This document shows positions 18,906 to 29,457 of a stretch of 64,000 bases of DNA, piece by piece. The stretch's first letter is position 1. Every line of letters begins with the position of its first letter. The DNA is from Phytophthora colocasiae. Taxonomy: Eukaryota > Oomycota > Peronosporomycetes > Peronosporales > Peronosporaceae. The notes under the pieces were generated by a model. That model worked only from the letters and a program-made list of their open reading frames with translations, ran no database searches and was not told where the DNA came from. The stretch spans positions 558,001-622,000 of the forward strand of contig JAGKQI010000061.1 in NCBI GenBank assembly GCA_018806915.1, written 5' to 3'. The position numbers and the translations under genes were made by a program.

Positions 18906-20459
18906 ATGGATCGACGTCGATCGCGTCGAAGCGGCAGTCGCTCCCCTCGGCGTCGACGTCGCAGTCGCAGCTACAGCCGCAGTCCGAGCTACAGCAAAAG
19001 CCGCAGTCGAAGTCGCAGCGTCTTGGAGCATTCGACGCAGTCCTCAGGCGCCAGAGACCGACGCTACCAGCACCAATACCAGTATAAAAAACACAATGAT
19101 CATCGCGTGTACTTAGAAGAAAAGAGGGAAAGGGTGTTCCGTAGTAGTAGCAGGAGGAGCAGAAGCCGCAGTATCGATAGGAGTCGCGGAGATGAAGTAA
19201 GGTACAGGAACTCAAGCCGAAGACGCAGCCCCAGTCCGCAGTATCAAACTTCCAACGCCCGTCAGCGCAGCCCCAGCCCAAGACGCTCAAGCCCCAGCCC
19301 ACCAACGTACAAGAAACACTATTCTAGACAGCGGAGCCCCAGTCCACGTCGCCCAAGCTCCAGTCCGCCAAGATACAAGAAGAAGAGCTCTTTTGGCTCG
19401 TATCAACGCAGCCGAAGTCCTCGACACAGTAGCCCAAGCCCAAGAAGACGCAGTCCAAGCCCAAGAAGACGGAGTCCAAGCCCTAGACGTCGTAGCCCAA
19501 GTCCGCACCGAAGCACCAGTGCACGTCGCCGTAGTGTCAGCTCATGGCATCGCAGTCCTTCCGATACTAACCGACGCAACTTAACTCCAAAACACTGGCA
19601 TCGTCGCAGCCCTCAGCGCAGCCCAAGCCCACGCCGTTATAGCCCCAGCCCACGTGAGCATAGCTTGAGTCCACGTAGGCGCAGTGTCAGTCCCCAGCGT
19701 CGCAGCACTAGTGTTCACCGCCGTGGTCGAAGCCCGCGTCGTGAGTGGAGAAGCCGCTCACGCTCTGATTCCCGTCGACGCCGAAGTGAAGATGAATCGA
19801 GATCAGGGTCCTCTCGTGATCGCAGCAATAGCCACGGCAGACGGTCAGTGGATCCACCACCCAGGAAGTCGCCAATTTCGTCGGCAGGTACTTTACCAAA
19901 GTCAAAGATTGACGACAACCAGGAAGTGAAGGAAGCTGCTATGGAGGAAAGAAATGTCGATGAGCGTCACACATCAGCCACAGGAAACAGCCATAGGCAC
20001 AGCAACTCTTACGGCTACAACCATCAGCATTTCCACAGTCGTCGTCCCCTCCAGCATGACGCTCGTGCATTATCATCCTCTCCGGCTCCCCAGGGATCGT
20101 CAACGCCAGCGAAATCGGTAGTTGCCTCCGACCATGTGACCATTTCATCTCCACGTGGTGGTATCAGCAGTACTTCGACACCCCCAAAGTCAAGTAGTAA
20201 CGGGAATCACCACACCTTCTCCCCTGTTGTAAACCCAGTTCTGGAGAAGAAACGTGAGGCACACCGCGCTTATCTGAAGAGCAAGAGCGACTACAATTGT
20301 GCTGAACAAAAGTATATATCGATTGAGGCCGAGCTTCGCCTGGCCGAATTCTGGTTAGACGTCATGACGAAGAACCTGGAGGACGTGGGCAAGCGTATCG
20401 AGGTGCACGACTGGAACTTTCAGAAGATTGTTAACGAGGAGGAATCTGATGATGCCTGA
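18906..20459 (+). CDS. SR-rich (RS domain) protein with C-terminal coiled coil
   Basis: This intronless gene encodes 517 residues. About residues 1-320 are dominated by Arg/Ser: runs of RSRSRS, and many SPSPRR and RRRSPSPR repeats that are likely SR-kinase targets. The central part is Ser/His-rich and low complexity. The last ~75 residues form a charged helix (EKKREAHRAYLKSKSDY to KRIEVHDWNFQKIV), probably a dimerisation or protein-binding coil. No RRM is visible, so it is not a classical SR splicing factor. It looks more like an SRRM- or CWC-type splicing cofactor. A nuclear-speckle role is inferred. It is transcribed divergently from the EST1-NYN RNA-decay gene. Confidence 0.7.
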   Translation: MDRRRSRRSGSRSPRRRRRSRSYSRSPSYSKSRSRSRSVLEHSTQSSGARDRRYQHQYQYKKHNDHRVYLEEKRERVFRSSSRRSRSRSIDRSRGDEVRYRNSSRRRSPSPQYQTSNARQRSPSPRRSSPSPPTYKKHYSRQRSPSPRRPSSSPPRYKKKSSFGSYQRSRSPRHSSPSPRRRSPSPRRRSPSPRRRSPSPHRSTSARRRSVSSWHRSPSDTNRRNLTPKHWHRRSPQRSPSPRRYSPSPREHSLSPRRRSVSPQRRSTSVHRRGRSPRREWRSRSRSDSRRRRSEDESRSGSSRDRSNSHGRRSVDPPPRKSPISSAGTLPKSKIDDNQEVKEAAMEERNVDERHTSATGNSHRHSNSYGYNHQHFHSRRPLQHDARALSSSPAPQGSSTPAKSVVASDHVTISSPRGGISSTSTPPKSSSNGNHHTFSPVVNPVLEKKREAHRAYLKSKSDYNCAEQKYISIEAELRLAEFWLDVMTKNLEDVGKRIEVHDWNFQKIVNEEESDDA

Positions 20460-20607
20460 GATAACGTTTAATAATGATAGCTGCTTGTTCGTATACATTA
20501 GGAGGAAACTCTCCTCTGGGAGTGGCTAAATGCAAGGACACGAATCCAAAAGTTCGGGGTTTGCTTCGTCTTGGCCTCCGTGGGTCGTTGCCATCTGCTT
20601 GTATTTT

Positions 20608-22318
20608 CTACCGGTTCTGCAGCACCTCTAGGATGAGATCACGGGAAAGACTCGAGAAGCCGTCAGATTTTGTGACCATGTCAAAGTTCTGCACCATGTA
20701 TGACAAGCAGATCTCGCGCAGGCGGTAGGAATGCAGGTCGTCTGCGGACTGGAACAGTGTGGCTGCGTTTTCAACGTTGATGTTCTTCTGCACGATAATC
20801 TCGCAGAGGCCCTTGAGGCGGTCCAGCGTGTACAAGTCAGCTGCAGCATATAATTCCAACGCCATCTCGGCACCCACATTGATCGAATCCACGTAAATAT
20901 ACTCCAGCAGTGCAAGGAAAACTGGCACTCGGGTATGCATCAGTGGGATCTCCTGCTCATGCGATTCCCGCATTCCAGACGAAAACATGGCGCGGAAGTG
21001 GTCACTGCGAGCGGCTAGAATGGCTCGATGTGAGTGAACGGCGCGACCTTCAATGAGAAAGGTGACATCTGAGAACTCTGAACTATCGATGAGTTGGCGC
21101 ATATCTCCAACGTACGAAGACGTTAGCATGGAGGCACGTAGCATCGCCACGGGATCCACGAGTGCGACTGTGTGCTCGTTGTACGACGCTACACTGATCA
21201 CTCGCTTTCCTTCTAGTACGTCCACCAGCTTCGGCAATGTGACCTTGGTCGTATCATTGTGGCCCAGCTTGCCGTGATCTCCATTTCCCCACGTAAATAC
21301 CTCACCCGTGTCTGTGAGCGCTACAGTATGACTCCAACCACACGTGATCTGTACGATGAGTTTCTCCACAAGGCTTTCAACACGTGTAGGTACAGTTTTG
21401 TTCACCTTGTCGCCATGTCCGAGCTGTCCATGCTCACCTCCACCCCAAGTATATACCTCTCCTGTTTCCGTAACTGCCGCGGTGTGGAAGCCGCCACACG
21501 CGACCTGCTTGACGCGTTTGCCTGCCAACGCTTCAACAAAGCGTGCCACAGGTTGATTCCGTTCTGAATTATGTCCAAGGCGTCCGAATTTGCCTTCTCC
21601 AAACGTGAAGACCTCCCCGAATTCACTCAGAGCTGCTGTATGGAAGCCACAGGCCGAGATTTGGACAATGGACTTGCCTCGCAGTTCCTCCACCGGGCAA
21701 GGCAAGTACTGGTGGCCCTCAGTGTCTCCGTGACCTGAGACGCCGTTTTCTTTGTCTCCCCATGTGTAGACGTCCTTGTTTTCCAATAGAACGACAGTAT
21801 GGCGACTCCCACAGGCCACCTGCCTTACTTGCATGCTCTTGAGTGTTTCCACCAGGAATGGTGTCGAGTGGCCCGTCTCATTACCGTGACCCAGTTTGCC
21901 ATACATGCCGCCACCCCAAGTGTACAGGTCCCCTGAGACTGTGACGGCTGCTGTGTGGTAGCTTCCACACGTGACCTGGCGGATATTCTTGCCTCGTAGC
22001 TCCTCTACTAAGCGCGGAACGAACTTCCAGCCGTTGTCTCCGTGGCCTAAGCGTCCGTCGTCTCCTCTTCCCCATGTGTAGACTTCTCCCTCTTCTGCAC
22101 AAGCCACAGTATAGTTAGTTAGCTAGGTAAGTTATTGTATGGGGATACAGCAACTTTCTTGTCTTACCAGTGAGCACGACAGTGTGGCCGCTGCCGCATG
22201 CGATCTGCACGATGCGGCGCTCAGCCAACGCGTCGATGGGCACAGGGCGGTGCTGGTCGCTGGTGTCCCCGAGCCCCAACTGGCCGTCCTCACCGCGTCC
22301 CCAGCTATAGACGGTCAT
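20608..22318 (-). CDS. RCC1-repeat and BTB domain protein (two exons)
   Basis: Exons are 22168-22318 and 20608-22094, joined over a 73-nt intron in phase, to encode 545 residues. The N-terminal ~370 residues hold seven RCC1 blades, each with a VYTWG or similar and an LGHG motif, forming a beta-propeller. A BTB/POZ domain follows (SEFSDVTFLIEGRAVHSHRA), and then a BACK-like helical tail. The order is that of the RCBTB1/RCBTB2 family, whose members can act as CUL3 substrate adaptors. The propeller would recruit the substrate. Direct evidence for guanine exchange activity is lacking. Confidence 0.9.
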
Positions 22319-22557
22319 GGGTCAAAAGGAAGCGATCGGCTTGGAGACTGATGAGGCGCCGCCGCTTCCTTTCCTCGCACGTTCGCCTGCTTCTTTTATG
22401 TGAAGGCGTTGTGGCACCGAAAAGCACCTTTAAATCAGTATAAATAAATCAGAACTATCCTACAACAGTATATAGTGTAAACGATGTATGCACTACTTAA
22501 CATCAATGTATTGGATCTAGATAATTAGTCAAACTCAGATCTACATAGCGAAAGTAA

Positions 22558-22571
22558 GTCATTTGCAATCT
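22558..22571 (+). promoter_or_regulatory. Initiator-like element before the TPR-glycosyltransferase gene
   Basis: GTCATTTGCAATCT fits the oomycete initiator core and lies about 45-55 bases upstream of the ATG at 22615. Nothing else is visible in the 296 bases between the divergent starts. Confidence 0.45.
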
Positions 22572-22614
22572 GAAGTGCACCACATCACACAAACTGTAAA
22601 ACCGCTTCAACTTC

Positions 22615-23937
22615 ATGGTGGGCACTCGGATCGCGAGTAGCTCCTCCACGGACGCTCGCTGGCACGCGCGACTGGCAGCGCTACTGACGGCTTCAGGCAA
22701 GCACGATAGCGCTGCTTCTCACTACCGACGGGCGCTTTGTGGGCTGGAAGAGGCAGCAGCGGACGATAACCCGGAGGATGAAGTGCATCTTCGAAAGCGA
22801 CGGCTCCAGTGGCAGTTCGAACTCGCAGCGGTGGAGGCCAAGCGTGGTCGTCGCCAAGAGGCCATTGGTCTATATGAAGAGATCCTGGCTGTGACTCCAG
22901 AATGTGTTGAAGCGCAGGTCAATTTAGCTGCACAACTGGCCATTGCGGATGTGAGTAGACTGGAGGAGGCCCTTTCGCTGTGCCTGCGTGCGTTAACATT
23001 GCGTCCAGACCTTGTGGAAGCCCACTACAACCGCAACATGCTGCTAAGGAGGTTAGGACGACAGAGTGAGGCTGTTCACGTCTATTGGGAGTATTTTGCA
23101 AGGGATATTGGTGCGGAGACCCTTCGAGAATCGATGCCTAACGAGCTAGCAAGGGCTGTGCTGTTTGCTGAAGGGGTACCACAGATATACAAGAGAAGCA
23201 GTTCTGTTGGCGCTGAAGATACTCTGAGTAATCAGTCAAGTGAAGAGGGTGGTGTCACAGTAGTGTGTGTCAAATGTGGCGCGAAGTACGGCCCCGAGTA
23301 CGTGAATAAGCTCTACAATTCGGTCATGCGGAACAGCGCAGGCCTCCAGGTGGCATTTGCATGCCTGACAGATAATGCCGAAGGGATCGACCTCCACGAG
23401 AACTTGGATATTCTAGAATTGGATGATGGTTGGAAGGGGTGGTGGAACAAGTGCCAGCTATTTTCCAGTGCGACGACGACAAAACTACGTGAACTTGGCC
23501 ATGACAAATGCTTTTATCTGGATCTTGATACGGTGGTTGTTGGCAGCATGATTGATCTGCTAGCGTGGTCACCCCCAGTTGGTGTACTAGCGCTGCTGAA
23601 GACGGACCAAATGACAAATGAGCAGCGAAAAGGGGGGTTCAACAGCAGTATAGTGGTCTGGCGTATCGGTGGAGAAACAATCTTACTTCAATTTATCTAC
23701 GATTTCCTGCGCATGCATTTTGCTACTGTCAGCAAGTACATCTACAAGTTCGACCACTGGCTGGAGATGGCTCACTTAGACGCGTGCTTTCTTGAGGACG
23801 TTTTTGTCGACCAGATAGTTGAGTATCGTAGCCTCGGTGGGGTATTACCTCCACCAAACGCAGCCATTGTATGCTTTCCACTACTCCCAAAGCCGCATCA
23901 GGCTACTGAACCCTGGGTAACACAGCACTGGGTATAG
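22615..23937 (+). CDS. TPR protein fused to a GT-A-like glycosyltransferase domain
   Basis: This gene encodes 440 residues without an intron. Residues ~15-190 carry TPR-like helix pairs (AASHYRRALCGLEEA, AIGLYEEILAVTPECVEAQVNL, LRPDLVEAHYNRNMLL). After a short linker, residues ~215-440 resemble a nucleotide-sugar transferase. VCVKCGAKYGPEYVNKLY opens the first strand, and a DxD motif, FYLDLDTVVVG, lies at D303-D305. A later acidic site is in the HLDACFLEDVFVDQ segment. There is no signal peptide or membrane helix, so it would act in the cytosol or nucleus. TPR-linked cytosolic glycosyltransferases such as OGT are known, but this catalytic domain is a different fold. The substrate is unknown. 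Confidence 0.65.
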   Translation: MVGTRIASSSSTDARWHARLAALLTASGKHDSAASHYRRALCGLEEAAADDNPEDEVHLRKRRLQWQFELAAVEAKRGRRQEAIGLYEEILAVTPECVEAQVNLAAQLAIADVSRLEEALSLCLRALTLRPDLVEAHYNRNMLLRRLGRQSEAVHVYWEYFARDIGAETLRESMPNELARAVLFAEGVPQIYKRSSSVGAEDTLSNQSSEEGGVTVVCVKCGAKYGPEYVNKLYNSVMRNSAGLQVAFACLTDNAEGIDLHENLDILELDDGWKGWWNKCQLFSSATTTKLRELGHDKCFYLDLDTVVVGSMIDLLAWSPPVGVLALLKTDQMTNEQRKGGFNSSIVVWRIGGETILLQFIYDFLRMHFATVSKYIYKFDHWLEMAHLDACFLEDVFVDQIVEYRSLGGVLPPPNAAIVCFPLLPKPHQATEPWVTQHWV

Positions 23938-24053
23938 GAAGGTTGTACATTTCATTAACCGATACGTGCACCAAGCACTCCGAACCTACTGATTTTTTTT
24001 TCTATCGACGGTGTTGTGGTCCAGCTTTTGACAATCACGGATCCGTGGTTGAC

Positions 24054-25497
24054 TTACTCGTCATCGTCGCGAACTTCCACAGACAATAGCGACGAAGATC
24101 CGTTGTCGTCTCGTGAATGGGCAAGTTTTGCCAGCTTTTCGTCTAGAGCCTTCATTGCACGAGCCCTATGAATACAAACAACAAGGTTGGTCTTAGTAAA
24201 AAAAAACGAAGATCAAATAAAAGTGTCATGGGTAAATAAACTTACTTTCGGCGCTCTGCAATGGGGTCGTTCTTTATCTCCTGTAGCATTTAGACACAAA
24301 CACTCTCTTTAGAGCGCACACTTGCAGAGTCTACTGCTGTTACCCGTACCGTTAAAATCGGAAGCATCTTGGGCTTCTGTGTTGCACGCTTCTTAAAGAA
24401 CCCACAAAGCTTGACTACGCTAAAGCAAAAATTAGCGAGCGGTCCAACAAGCGGTCTGGTCAAGCATACATACACAACATTTCGTAGCGTTAATACAACC
24501 AACGGTATCGAGAATACGCAGTTCGGGCAATACATACGTGCAGAAGTCTGGAAGCAACACGACCAACGCGAATTCATCCGACACATCACCAACAGTCTGA
24601 TCTCTGTTCTTGTTGAGGAAACGGAGGTAGTACCAGCCAAAGTAGCCTCCAAGCACCGAGAACGGGCCAGCACTCACAAGCATCAAACTAAGCGCTGGGG
24701 AAGCGCTAAAGGCCATACCGACCATCGTGCAGAAGCAGAAGATACTACTCGCAACCAGGGGGTAGTACTAAAAAGAGATAAAAACAGAATTAGTAGCGTA
24801 GTCAATAGCGATAAGCACCATCGTTAAAACTTACACGAAGTGGGACACCAGGGAACATGGGGGCAGCGGCAAACGGCGTCGGCTTCATGTAGGCCACCAA
24901 CAACGCTGTGATTCCTCCCGTAAAACCTGAAAAACTCGCTTCCCTACATAATGCCAGAAACACACGTTAGCATGGGAAGCATTTCACACAAGTTTGCCCA
25001 GTAGGAGTCACCGTACAGATACACGGGATTACGGAAGATGATATAGAACACAAAGAGGTTCACAAACAGCACCACCGCCGCCGCCGTATTGGCAAATAGC
25101 AGTAGACGCACGAGGTTTAGCGCTCCAAGTTCTGGTTCCACACGCTTTGCCAGACCAAAGGCTAACGGTAGCACAAATAGCAGCTGCACAATGTACGGGT
25201 GGTAAAAGCCTGCCGTGACGTAAACCCAAGGGCGAATATGGCGCAGGATCACACTAAATATCAGCACAAAAACTGTTAGTTCCCACTTACGTCCCAGTCG
25301 AATGCAGTAGAGCTCACTCACTCTGCAACAGACAGTGCCAAGACACCTCCTTTCTCTTCAGCAGGTGTGAAGACGACACCCACAAGCCACAGCAACAGCA
25401 GACACAGCACCAAACCAATGGAGACCGGAAGCTACAGAAAAACCATCAGTTCCTTCGTCTCCTCGTTCCCTAGAGCAGACAAAACACCCACCCGCAT
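24054..25497 (-). CDS. TMEM115-like (DUF1751) Golgi membrane protein (eight exons)
   Basis: Proposed exons are 25492-25497, 25322-25431, 25012-25253, 24835-24938, 24538-24767, 24350-24419, 24246-24280 and 24054-24165. All phases agree and give 302 residues. The first coding exon is only six bases (Met-Arg). The protein has a signal-anchor-like helix (GLVLCLLLLWLVGVVF), then the family core RPWVYVTAGFYHP and LAFGLAKRVEPELG, the SGFTGGITALLVAYM helix, several further membrane helices and a soluble charged tail ending DDDE. TMEM115 is a rhomboid-fold Golgi protein involved in retrograde traffic. It lacks the rhomboid Ser-His catalytic pair. The gene is divergent from GCP2. Confidence 0.75.
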
Positions 25498-25625
25498 GAG
25501 TAGCGTCGCCACGTAACAGTATGCGCTTCTTTCTCTCAACAATTATGGCTTCAAAGAGCCAAGGCTCTCCCTTAAGTACGACTACCATCACTCTTCACTT
25601 CCGATTCCGCACTCCACAAGACAAG

Positions 25626-28600
25626 ATGCCGCATCAGGACGAGCCACCGCCACCGCCGCCGCCACCGCCTGTGGACCCTCGCAGTCATTCGCCGTCCTCT
25701 AAACCTGCAGCTCCAGGTCCTCTACGCGCTGGCGGTCGTGCTCCGACCTTCACTGAATTGCGCTCCGGTGGCTTCTCGTCTCGTTCAACGTCTCTCCATG
25801 TGTCCACCAGCGCATCTAGCCCCATACGGATGAAAGATGACGATCCTCTATCGCCTAGGACGCGTCTGGAGATGGAAAAGCAGCGTCAAGCACTGGAAAA
25901 GAATACTACGTCGGCGTTCAACACCAGCGCTGCCAATACCAGCAATACGACGCCCACGAACCACAGCAGCACACGCAGCACTCCTCGATCCTCCTCCTTC
26001 TACAGCGTCAGCAGCACACGGATGCAGCATTTGAATCCAAGTGTTCAACTGTCGCCACATAGAGCTATGCTCAGTCGTGTGGACAGCCTTTTGGGTTCGC
26101 AGCCTTCCAACGGCCTCTCGTCCGCTGCGTCGTCGCAGTACGGAGCGAACTACTCTGCTGCTCATTCAGTATATTCAGCATCCTCAAGCACATCGCCATC
26201 TGTGACATCAACTATGAGGCCATTTTTTAAGGAACGGGGCGAGGAACAGAGAGAGCCGTCGAGCTGTGGCGCTGAGATACTGTACAATTCGCCCATCAGG
26301 TTGCGGTTGAGCAGTCGTCAGTGCCTGAGGATCTCAGCAGTGAGAGATACCACCCACCACCACCAGACAGCGTCGCACTTGCCGCCGAGACCAGGAGGAA
26401 CCGGAGCAGGGGTTTCAGGATTATCGGGCATTGTAAGGACTTCACGGCCGTCGACAATCGTGCAGATTGATGTAAGTGGCGATGGATTAGAGGGGGACAG
26501 TGACCAGATTTTTGTGCTGCAGAACACTACGCTGCGCTCAGACTGTGGAGAGGTTCATTATTCGGATATTGTGTCGTTATACTGTGTTGCCGGCAGCTGC
26601 AAAGGGCAGTTTTTGTCTGTGGATCTTGCTACCCAGACTCTTACGACGAAGAAGGGACCAGTAATTTCGAACAATGAAAAGTGGAGACTGGTGAACCCGG
26701 ATGCGGAAAGACGTGAGGATTACGCTGACAGTAAGCAAGACTCATTCGCTTCCGTCGATGCTGCTAGCAGACTGTGGGGGCAGCAGAAAGCGGTTGCTAC
26801 GAGTGATAGTGTGATGATCAAGATGAATACGGCTGATGTTTATCTTTCTGTACGGCCCGATCGGTATGGGCACGATGATTCGACAAGTAGTCACGGTCCG
26901 ATGGTCGTGCTGAGCAAAGAGAACGATGGTATCAATGATACAATGCAGGTCTGGAAGGTAACAAAGTCAAATCTGCCTTACGATCCGGAATGGAATCGCG
27001 AGCGACCTTATTTGACTGGTGAAGCGCTTGTGCAGCCGCAAGCCAAGCGACACCACGCTACTGATGATGGCGACTTGAATCTAGCCCCAGTATCCACATA
27101 CCCTCCTTCTGTACAAGAGTCCATAATTGTGGACGACCTGCTGTACGTTTTGCTTGGTGTGGAAGGAAGCTACATTAAACTATCGGTCACTGAGACCCGT
27201 GGTGTAGATGCTGCCAAATCAACGCGCTTATTCAAGTTTGGGCTAAACCAACCTGGTATGGACCCGTCCCTTTTGACTTTAGCGTCGCGATGCTTATCTC
27301 TTGGCGAGTTCTATCTGAAGATTACACTCTACATTGAGCAATTTTCACGATATGAATACGGCCAAGTAAGCCACGCACTTTGCGCAGCACTGAAAACACT
27401 GGTGAAGGAATACAAGATCATGGTTGGACAGCTGGAATATCAAATGCGAAATGCTGAGCGAACTGCTCCTTTTACCATCCAGAAGTTGTGGTATAATGTG
27501 CAACCAAGCTTGCGGACGTTAGAGATGCTGAGTTTGCTTGTGGACGCTTGCCGTAAAACGATTGGTGGTGGATCATTGCTGACTGAGATTCAGCGGATAA
27601 TGTCATCCCTTGCGGGGGATTCAAACGCACGCAAAGTGTTCTCGTTCCTTATGGAGCGTGCCAGCGTGCCATATTTAAAGATGGTTGAGAGATGGATTTA
27701 CCATGGAGACCTGGTGGATCCGTATGACGAGTTTATGATTCGGCGAGACGACCAAATCAGCAAAGAAGATGTCCAAGACAACCCATACTCGACGTACTGG
27801 CAAAGTCGCTACACTATTCGTGCCACACAAGTCCCTCTGTTCCTTTCCCGAGTAGCCCAGAAAATCCTTACTGCAGGCAAGTATCTGAACGTCTTCCGCA
27901 CTTGCAATCGTCAGGTGGATTGCCCGTTTGCAGGCGAAATTGTATTCTCATCAAGCGAATCCGTTTACGAGGAACTTATCGACAAGGCACACGGGTTTGC
28001 AAGTCGGATACTTTTGGACCTTTTCATGCGCGAGAACGACTTGCAGAGCCGATTGATCTCACTGAAACACTATTTTCTGATGGACCAAGGAGATTTCTTT
28101 GTTGACTTTATGGACGTTGCTGAAGTGGAACTGAAGTTACGTGCTGACAAACTGTCGTTGCCTCGCTTGGAATCACTTCTCCACTTGTCGCTCCAAACGT
28201 CAACGTGCTCGTCGGACCCGTACAAGGATGACCTACAGTGTTTTCTTTCACCGCACAATCTCATCTCCCACATGGAGGCAATCCACCAGCGCGCTCAGAA
28301 GGGCCCCAGAGATTCGTTGACAACCTTTGAGTTTTCGTCCATTGGCCACCCAGGTTACAAGGTCATTGATGCATTCACACTTGACTACAAAGTAAAATGG
28401 CCTCTGTCTCTGGTGATCTCGTGCGGCGCACTGACCAAGTATCAGATGATCTTCCGACATATTTTCTTTTGCAAGCACGTGGAGCGCCAGCTTTGTGATG
28501 CTTGGATGAATCATCAGGCGACAAAAGAACTATCGTTGCGTGCTGCACTTGGACCGTCGTTCTGTCTACGACAGCGAATGCTTCACTTTCAGCAAAACTT

Positions 28601-29311
28601 CGTGTATTATATGATGTTTGAAGTCATTTCGCCCCGATGGCACGACTTCCAGCAACAACTAGCGGCAGCCGGCACTGTAGACGACATTCTAGAGTTCCAG
28701 GGCGAGTTTCTCGACATTTGTCTGAAGGAGTGCTTGCTGACTGACCCAGAACTGTTGCGGGTTCTCACGAGGCTTATGATGGTGTGCATGACCTTTGCAA
28801 ACAGCATCGAGAGTTTTACGCGTCCTTACTTTCTAGACGAAGAGACTATTAAGGCTGAGCGCGAGGCCGAGCGTGATAGACGAGCTGAGAAGAAGGCGCG
28901 TGAAGAGGCAGAAGTCGCTCTGGCGAGCTACCAACGCCAGAAAGGCACTCTTGGCAAGAAAAAAGGTGGGGTGCTACGGCGCAGGCAGTCCTCGCAGGTT
29001 GACATGCGGCGTACTCGTATTAAGGAACTATCGGACGACGTGAAGCGAGCGTTGACGGAGCGTGAAGGCGATGATGAAAATCCATTTGTGCGAATGACCA
29101 ACGATTTAGAAAACCAGTTTGACTCGCTCCTGGGCGAGTTCATGCAGCAATTGTTGCGGCGGTCGCTGTTGCAGGTATGGCATAGAGGCGCCAGGTCTTA
29201 CTACGTGCTTATCCTCTTCGTCACTAACTTCTGCTTTGTGTTGTGCAGCAAAATTCACACCTATCGAATCTATGTACGAGGCTCGACTACAATGGCTTCT
29301 ACACGAGGTAG
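25626..29311 (+). CDS. Gamma-tubulin complex component 2 (GCP2, Spc97 family; two exons)
   Basis: Exon 1 runs from the chosen ATG 25626 to 29174. A 74-nt intron with a CACTAAC branch site precedes exon 2 (29249-29311), giving 1203 residues. ATGs at 25521 and 25545 are in frame but lie almost on the divergent TMEM115 start. Residues 1-250 are Ser/Pro-rich, with a poly-Pro run, and probably disordered. The conserved part starts near residue 500 with the GCP N-terminal domain (IIVDDLLYVLLGVEGSYI, HALCAALKTLVKEY). The C-terminal gamma-tubulin-binding half includes YFLMDQGDFFVDFMD, LDYKVKWPLSLVIS and FVYYMMFEVISPRW. The spliced end LDYNGFYTR is typical of GCP2. With GCP3 and gamma-tubulin it nucleates microtubules. 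Confidence 0.9.
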
Positions 29312-29457
29312 CACTTCAATTACACTGTGGTCCACATGACAATGAAAGGTCGCGCCTGAAGATCCTGGAATTGAGTTTGATTTGCAGCGCAATTGTTGTT
29401 TGGATGTACGAGTGACTGACTTTGATATTGTCCGGATCTTGTGTGCTGTTGGTTGTG

